Positions 59,126-64,000 of a DNA stretch of 64,000 nucleotides are shown here, in pieces. Numbering within the stretch: position 1 is the first letter of the stretch; every line of letters starts with the position of its first letter. The DNA lies in assembly GCA_900323505.1 (NCBI GenBank), contig OOIN01000002.1, positions 2,170,001 through 2,234,000 on the forward strand, given 5' to 3'. Origin of the DNA: Ustilago trichophora. Lineage: Eukaryota > Basidiomycota > Ustilaginomycetes > Ustilaginales > Ustilaginaceae. The translations under genes were made by a program, and so were the position numbers. The notes under the pieces were generated by a model that was given only the letters and a program-made list of their open reading frames with translations, made no database searches and was not told where the DNA came from.

Positions 59126-61074
59126 CTTCGGCTTGATGCTTGTGCTGAAAGGGATTTGTGCCTGTTTAGATATAGATTGAGATGGTGGTTTGATGGGCGA
59201 TAGTTGAGGCGTTGAAATATAATAATTAGAGCGTAGGGGGTTGAGTGTTGTTGATCGCGGAAAAAGTGTCGTCTAAGGATGTAAAAGGTGTAGCGCCAAA
59301 AGCATTGAGTAGGCGTAGAAGAAGTCGTGAAAGTCGTAATAAGAAGGTAAAGTGAAAGTTTAGAGCATCAGAAGCCGTGGTGCTCTGTCAAAGAAAAGCG
59401 TGGATGTACTCCGGGTCGTGAAAAGTTCGTAAAGGAAGGAACTGACTGAAGCAGGTACCTTGTCGTGATATGCCGGCAGTATCGACGAATAGAAGAAGAT
59501 GTAGAATGAAAATTGAATCGCGCAAAAGATGAGATGAAAGCTGGGACTATGACAGGTCCATCTATAATGATGTATGTCTAGATGGACAAGGATAAGCTCT
59601 TTTGGTAAAGAAGTCGAACCAGTCGAAGCCCAAAAGTCGTGTTCGTGGAAGTTGAGTCGTGAAGGGGTAGAAGGATGCTCAGCTGAAGATTGCTGAAGCT
59701 AGACGTAAGCAGAAGAGGTAATGTTTATCGTAAGGAAAAATCTAAGGTATTCTGAAACCCGTCAGAATCAACCTTGGCGTCGTAAGAAAAGAAGCTGCTC
59801 TCTGGGCAGGGTATAAAAGTCGTAAAGTCGTCAGGAAGGCAATCGTATCCAGCCGTGAAAGGAAAAAAAAAGTAAAGAAAAAGGCTGACAGTGGAAGCCC
59901 TCAAATGAAGAGAGATATAGGAAGATGAAGAGATGAAAAGCAGAAATGGAAAGCTGATGAAGGTGGTATAAAGAAATAGAAGTCGCAGTGAAGGGGAGAG
60001 AAAGACGGGCTGGGCTGCGCACAAACGGACCAAGGAACACACACGGACAGAGGGACGGAAGGGCTGCTCCAAACCAGGCAACCTACCGTCTCCCAAAGGA
60101 GCACACAGATCCGCCTGGGCACAACCTCCAAACGCCTCAGCATACGCATCACTCGAATATCAATCTAGGTACCGCTTTCCAACGCAACCTGCTCAGTGAG
60201 CAAAGTCACACGCACCTGCAATATCGAGCAGCAGGCAAGATTCGCTTGCTAATGGATAAGTTAAGCTTCATCCCTCCACCCTCTCAATCATCCAATCACA
60301 GTACGACATGGCAAGCGGGAAAGCATTTTGGCAGGCTAAGACCAAAGTGTTTGAGTGTTTCGGAAAGAAGGGACCGTCCTCATCTCTCCTATACAAGCCA
60401 CATGTGAGGTAAGATACAGTCGCTAAGGTTAGAAAGGCAGCAGCAAGCGTTGTGGCTGCGAAAGGTATGTGCATCACAGAGCAGCGCTGTGCATCGCACC
60501 GCGAGGTTGAAGCCATTATGCTGATGTGCGACATGTCTACTGTACTTAGGGGTAAAGCGAAGCATAAAGTGTAGATTCTTGACTGAGCCAGGCAAGTGTA
60601 CAGTAGATGAGAGAGTGGTGTTGGTGCTGCTGCTGCAAGTAGTGGAGAAAGAGGCACGACCCGTTATTCGACACATGTCAGAAACAGCCAAAACAGAAAA
60701 ATCCTCCTCGTGCAGCTGGACGAGATCAAATCTCACTTTCCGCTATGGACGGCCAACAATCGGTTGCGCTTTTTTTGGCACTCGCAGCCAACAGCTCGAC
60801 CGGCAATTGCAGGTTAACAACATGTCGTCGTTGGCAATGGCATTGACAATTGGATACTTGTCCAACCGGCCCAAGCGGCTGGTACCGGTGACGGAGGGCC
60901 TTTTGTAGCGGAAAAACTCGTTGCCTCCCATCGAATCGGATTAGTGGGGGGGCGCAATCGGGCGATTTGCTGCAGCCACAAGTGGAGTATTGACACACAA
61001 CTTGCCGTCTTTCTCGCGTGATGGTTTCTTCTTCTTCTCATTTACATTCAGCCTGACACCTATGGCGAGACAGG
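59126..61074. other. 1.95-kb divergent intergenic region MFS-like gene / SAD1, with GTCGTGA repeats
   Basis: Between two divergent starts. The first 710 bp carry ten GTCGT copies on the plus strand (59268-59831). TACTGTA occurs at 60538 and TACAGTA at 60599, upstream of SAD1. An out-of-frame ATG at 61062 precedes the SAD1 start by 13 bp. No gene recognised; frames up to 139 codons look random. Confidence 0.55.
59268..59831 (+). repeat. Strand-biased GTCGTGA repeat cluster
   Basis: Ten GTCGT copies in 564 bp (59268, 59324, 59333, 59415, 59462, 59636, 59656, 59779, 59819, 59827), usually within AAGTCGTGAA or AAGTCGTAA. I found none in the opposite orientation. It lies in the promoter or leader of the MFS-like gene (sense strand reads TTCACGACTT). 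Its consensus resembles the TCTTGA cluster at that gene's other end. Confidence 0.7.
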
Positions 61075-62949
61075 ATGGCGGATGCACCAATACCACCGAC
61101 AAAACGGCAGCGTACAGTCCAAGATGGTACTCCACCACCACCGCCGCCGCCACCGCCGGAAGACGATGCAGCACCGCCAACAGACGACCTTCTCCCAGGA
61201 CCACCTGGCTTCCCACCTCCCCCACCACCACCGGCCGAGCCAAACTTGGACCAAGCACAGAACAGCGACATCGTTCCCCCTCCTCCATCCTCCCTTCCTC
61301 CGCCTCCACCACCATCTGATGTGGAAGAAGACGAAGGCGACGTTCAAGACGCTGAATACTGGACGCGACTGGCTCAATCCTCCTCTTCCTCACCATCTGT
61401 ACCAACTCTATCCAAAGCCAACACCGCTTCATTCTCAATCAACAAAGGACCAGGAAGAAAATCCGCCCTATACCTGGACACAATCAACCGCAATCTCCTA
61501 GACTTCGACTTTGAAAAGCTCTGCTCCATCTCTCTTTCGAACATCAATGTCTATGCATGTCTCGTTTGCGGGCGGTACTTCCAAGGACGAGGACGCAACT
61601 CGTACGCGTATCTACACAGTATCGATGACTCGCATCACGTGTTTATGAATCTCGCTACGGCTCAGACATATATCTTACCGGACAACTATGCGGTACCCGA
61701 AGAGAATCAGGCAGGACTGCAAGACATCAAATACCTGCTCAACCCGACGTTCACCCGTGCCACCATCGACAATCTAGATGGGGTGCCAGCATACGACTTG
61801 AACGGCGAACAGTACTATCCTGGATTCGTGGGGCTGAACAATGTCGGCAAGAACGACTATGTCAATGCGGTGGTGCAGGCGTTGGTGCATGTTCCTGCGG
61901 TTCGAGATTTCTTCTTGGAAGGAAAAGAGACAGAGGGAGAAGGAAGCAAGAGTGAGTTGGTGAAGAGGTTCGGAGCGCTAGTAAGGAAGATGTGGAATCC
62001 GAAAGCCTTCAAGCCGCAAGTTTCTCCGCATGAGTTCTTGCAGCAAGTAGCACAGGTTTCGGGGAACAGATTCAAAATTACGCATCAGTCGGATCCGGTA
62101 GAGTTTTTGGGGTGGCTGTTGAATCGGCTTCATGCTGATTTGTCCTCGTCATCTCAGGGTGGGATAAAAGGTGGGAAGAGGAAACGAGGGGCCGGAGGAG
62201 GGGAGAGTGTGATCAGTAGATGCTTTCAGGGTGTGGTTCAGGTCGAGTCTCAACCGCTTGTCAGAGGAGAGGATCCGGAGACATCAGCGAATTCCGTCAC
62301 GGCACAGGCGGAAGCGATGCTGAAGAATGGCACCAGCAATGCGGCATCTGGAGGTCAAGTCGACGACGAAGGACGAATACGATTTGATCCAAGCTTCTCT
62401 GTGGAAAAACGAGACTCTCCCTTCTTCCTTCTCGCCATGGATCTTCCCACACCACCCCCCGTCCTCGGCGAAGAAGGCGAGAATCTAGTGCCGCAAGTCA
62501 CCATCGGACAAGTCCTCTCCAAATACGACGGACAATCTCTCCACGAATCCAACGGCAAACTCACGCGTTACAACTTGCGCCGTCTCCCACCTTTTCTAAT
62601 CATTCATTTCCGCCGATTCACCAAAAACAGTCTCGGTCAAGAAGAACGCAACCCTACCTTGGTCAATTTTCCAATCAAGGGACTGGACGTGACAAAGCAC
62701 GTCCCCCTCCTCGAACAGCAGCAAAAGTTGAGCGAAGTGTATGACCTAGTGGCCAACGTGGTCTATGACGCAGTACCAGGAACCGTCAGGCAGGGAGCCA
62801 GCTGGAAATGTCAGGTACACACAAATGGCAAAGGCAAAGAGGGGGAGAAGTGGTTCGGGATCCAGGATCTGCTGGTGGAAGAAGTGAATCGACAGATGAT
62901 CTTTTTGGGCGAGAGCTATCTGCAAATTTGGACAAAGCGCTCTTCATGA
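61075..62949 (+). CDS. SAD1: Splicing factor Sad1/USP39 (inactive ubiquitin-protease fold)
   Basis: 624 residues, single exon. Sad1/USP39 is a U4/U6.U5 tri-snRNP factor for pre-mRNA splicing. A Pro-rich N-terminus (18-85) precedes YLDTINRNLLDFDFEKLCS-like sequence at about 125-145 and a ZnF-UBP domain (VYACLVCGRYFQGRGRN, then DSHHVFMNL). The USP-like domain starts at G253: GLNNVGKNDYVNAVVQAL. The position of the catalytic Cys of ubiquitin proteases is Asp261, so the protein should lack protease activity, as in USP39 of other species. Late blocks YNLRRLPPFLIIHFRRFTKN and FLGESYLQIW match the family. The start at 61075 has A at -3; an upstream out-of-frame ATG at 61062 has a poor context. Confidence 0.94.
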   Translation: MADAPIPPTKRQRTVQDGTPPPPPPPPPEDDAAPPTDDLLPGPPGFPPPPPPPAEPNLDQAQNSDIVPPPPSSLPPPPPPSDVEEDEGDVQDAEYWTRLAQSSSSSPSVPTLSKANTASFSINKGPGRKSALYLDTINRNLLDFDFEKLCSISLSNINVYACLVCGRYFQGRGRNSYAYLHSIDDSHHVFMNLATAQTYILPDNYAVPEENQAGLQDIKYLLNPTFTRATIDNLDGVPAYDLNGEQYYPGFVGLNNVGKNDYVNAVVQALVHVPAVRDFFLEGKETEGEGSKSELVKRFGALVRKMWNPKAFKPQVSPHEFLQQVAQVSGNRFKITHQSDPVEFLGWLLNRLHADLSSSSQGGIKGGKRKRGAGGGESVISRCFQGVVQVESQPLVRGEDPETSANSVTAQAEAMLKNGTSNAASGGQVDDEGRIRFDPSFSVEKRDSPFFLLAMDLPTPPPVLGEEGENLVPQVTIGQVLSKYDGQSLHESNGKLTRYNLRRLPPFLIIHFRRFTKNSLGQEERNPTLVNFPIKGLDVTKHVPLLEQQQKLSEVYDLVANVVYDAVPGTVRQGASWKCQVHTNGKGKEGEKWFGIQDLLVEEVNRQMIFLGESYLQIWTKRSS

Positions 62950-63236
62950 CACTTGCAATCAAGGCAACCGGAATCTATTCTTCTCACAATCTTTCAAGAG
63001 ACTTATGCATGAGCAGACAAAAGTCAAAATTTTAAGGATCAACATGGTGGTAACATTGACTTGAGTTGAGTATGAAATGTGCGATATGATGACAAGATGA
63101 GACTGTTGAAGTGAGATGGATATACCGGGACTTGAAAGCGATGGTGACGGGAACAGAATGTGGGTGCGGTGGTGATGTGTTGGAATCACTGAGGGAAAAT
63201 TAATGAGAAAGAGAATTACAACCAAGCGCAAATAAG
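62950..63236. other. Convergent 3' region SAD1 / antizyme-like gene
   Basis: 287 bp between two stop codons. Nothing recognised. Confidence 0.4.
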
Positions 63237-64000
63237 CTAAAGCTCGATGGCGACGAGCATGAGCCCGTTCCTGAGCTGCAGACCTGAACTGGGATCGGTG
63301 TCGGGCAACTTGTTCTGCCCACTGCCCAACAGCTCTGTCTCCTTGGCAGCGGCAACGAGCGCGCCGCCCACGTAGCAAAGCCCGTGAAGGACAGATGCGA
63401 AGTCACGCATGGCCTTGTCGAGACAGACCATGACAGAGTCGCAGCCGAGCTTTTCACTGGCTGCATCAAGCACTGCCAGCACCTGCTCCCTCAGTAGCGA
63501 AGCATCGACGACGGGTGGCATGCTAACGTAGAGCGTGCGCTGCGTGTCGGCCGAGCTGTCGGTGCTGTAAGTCGAAGAGTATGAGCTCGAGGCATGAGCT
63601 GCAGCGACGGGGCCAGACTTGATGACGGCACCGCTCCAACCAGGACTAACGAGCTCGACACCAGCGTCCTCGACTGCAAGATTATGAGGCACATGGGCAA
63701 AGATGCGGTGCAGGAAGGCGTGGGCCGACTTCTGAGCGTGATGGCGAACGTTGTTGTCGGGACTGATCTCGGGAGTGGCAGGCATGAGTTCAGAGATGCT
63801 TGCGTCGCCTGCCTCATGGGAGCGATGGTAGTGCTGCAACTTGGCCTGAGCCGGATCCGAGTGGAGCAGGAGCGATTGGGCTGCTTGGGTGAGCTGGTCG
63901 AGCGTGGCCTGCGAGGAATCATCCGAGAAGTCGGTATCTGCATTGCTTTCCAGCTCGCTATCACAAGGTGTCTGACCAGTGTAGAGGGCGTCGATCGAGA
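63237..64000 (-). CDS. Ornithine decarboxylase antizyme-like protein, C-terminal part (cut by window edge)
   Basis: Open from the right edge to the stop at 63237, giving the last 253 residues. The final 90 residues look like the antizyme fold: TLYVSMPPVVD, LLREQVLAVLDAASEKLGCDSV, MVCLDKAMRDFASVLHGLCY and VGGALVAAAK, then GLMLVAIEL. These match the antizyme order (strand, helix, V-x-VCLDK-x-RxDxxxLLRxFxFxGF). Antizyme binds and targets ornithine decarboxylase and limits polyamine uptake. Antizyme mRNAs need a +1 ribosomal frameshift at the end of a short first ORF; that site would lie beyond 64000 and is not visible. The upstream part seen here (Ser/Asp-rich, then HAFLHRIFAHVP) is ordinary ORF2. 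There is no ATG start in this window; the TTG at 63839 is not a start. Confidence 0.65.
   Translation of the reverse strand, partial: SIDALYTGQTPCDSELESNADTDFSDDSSQATLDQLTQAAQSLLLHSDPAQAKLQHYHRSHEAGDASISELMPATPEISPDNNVRHHAQKSAHAFLHRIFAHVPHNLAVEDAGVELVSPGWSGAVIKSGPVAAAHASSSYSSTYSTDSSADTQRTLYVSMPPVVDASLLREQVLAVLDAASEKLGCDSVMVCLDKAMRDFASVLHGLCYVGGALVAAAKETELLGSGQNKLPDTDPSSGLQLRNGLMLVAIEL

Overview
The window reads as nuclear DNA of a basidiomycete fungus, most likely a smut (Ustilaginomycotina; Ustilago, Sporisorium or Pseudozyma type). The grounds are compact genes that are mostly intronless, canonical GT-AG introns where present, a fungal-type gene set (Rrp5, Ltv1, Csl4, Hal4/Sat4-type kinase, a PX-associated-domain protein, a GPI protein with a Kre9/Knh1-like domain), and long Ser- or Asp/Glu-rich disordered tails. 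The genus is an inference. I support 22 protein genes, 21 complete and one cut by the right edge. I recognised no tRNA, rRNA, snRNA, transposon or CRISPR.

Layout. 0-8 kb: RRP5 (-) and an MFS transporter (+), divergent. 8-15.4 kb: APC10 (+), then TIM13 (-), tafazzin (+) and a Cyc2-like flavoprotein (-), three adjacent genes with mitochondrial roles, then a membrane-anchored endonuclease/exonuclease/phosphatase-fold protein (+). 16-23 kb: CBF5 (-) divergent from ribosomal protein eL22 (+), then a DCAF11-like WD40 protein (+). 23-31.4 kb: a secreted M28 aminopeptidase (-), LTV1 (-) divergent from CSL4 (+), and a Hal4/Sat4-type kinase (-). 31.4-42 kb: a gene-poor stretch with long intergenic regions, microsatellites, one GPI-anchored protein (-) and NOP7 (+). 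42-52 kb: a 1689-residue PX-associated-domain protein, an acyl-CoA dehydrogenase with a 27-nt microexon, and a secreted GH20 hexosaminidase, all (+). 53-64 kb: a 1956-residue MFS-like membrane protein with a very long disordered N-terminus (-), the Sad1/USP39 splicing factor (+), and the C-terminal part of a probable ornithine decarboxylase antizyme (-), open to the right edge.

Functional themes. Six genes serve ribosome or rRNA production and RNA surveillance (RRP5, CBF5, eL22, LTV1, CSL4, NOP7). Two divergent pairs, CBF5/eL22 and LTV1/CSL4, could share promoters. Splicing was resolved by hand for APC10, TIM13, eL22, the DCAF11-like gene and the acyl-CoA dehydrogenase.

The least explained signals are non-coding. 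Palindromic GTACNGTAC sites and TACAGTA/TACTGTA heptamers occur almost only between genes. Strand-biased short repeats (GTCGTGA upstream, TCTTGA downstream) flank the giant MFS-like gene. I found no convincing new defence or mobile system; the giant MFS-like protein and these intergenic motifs are the best candidates for something undescribed.
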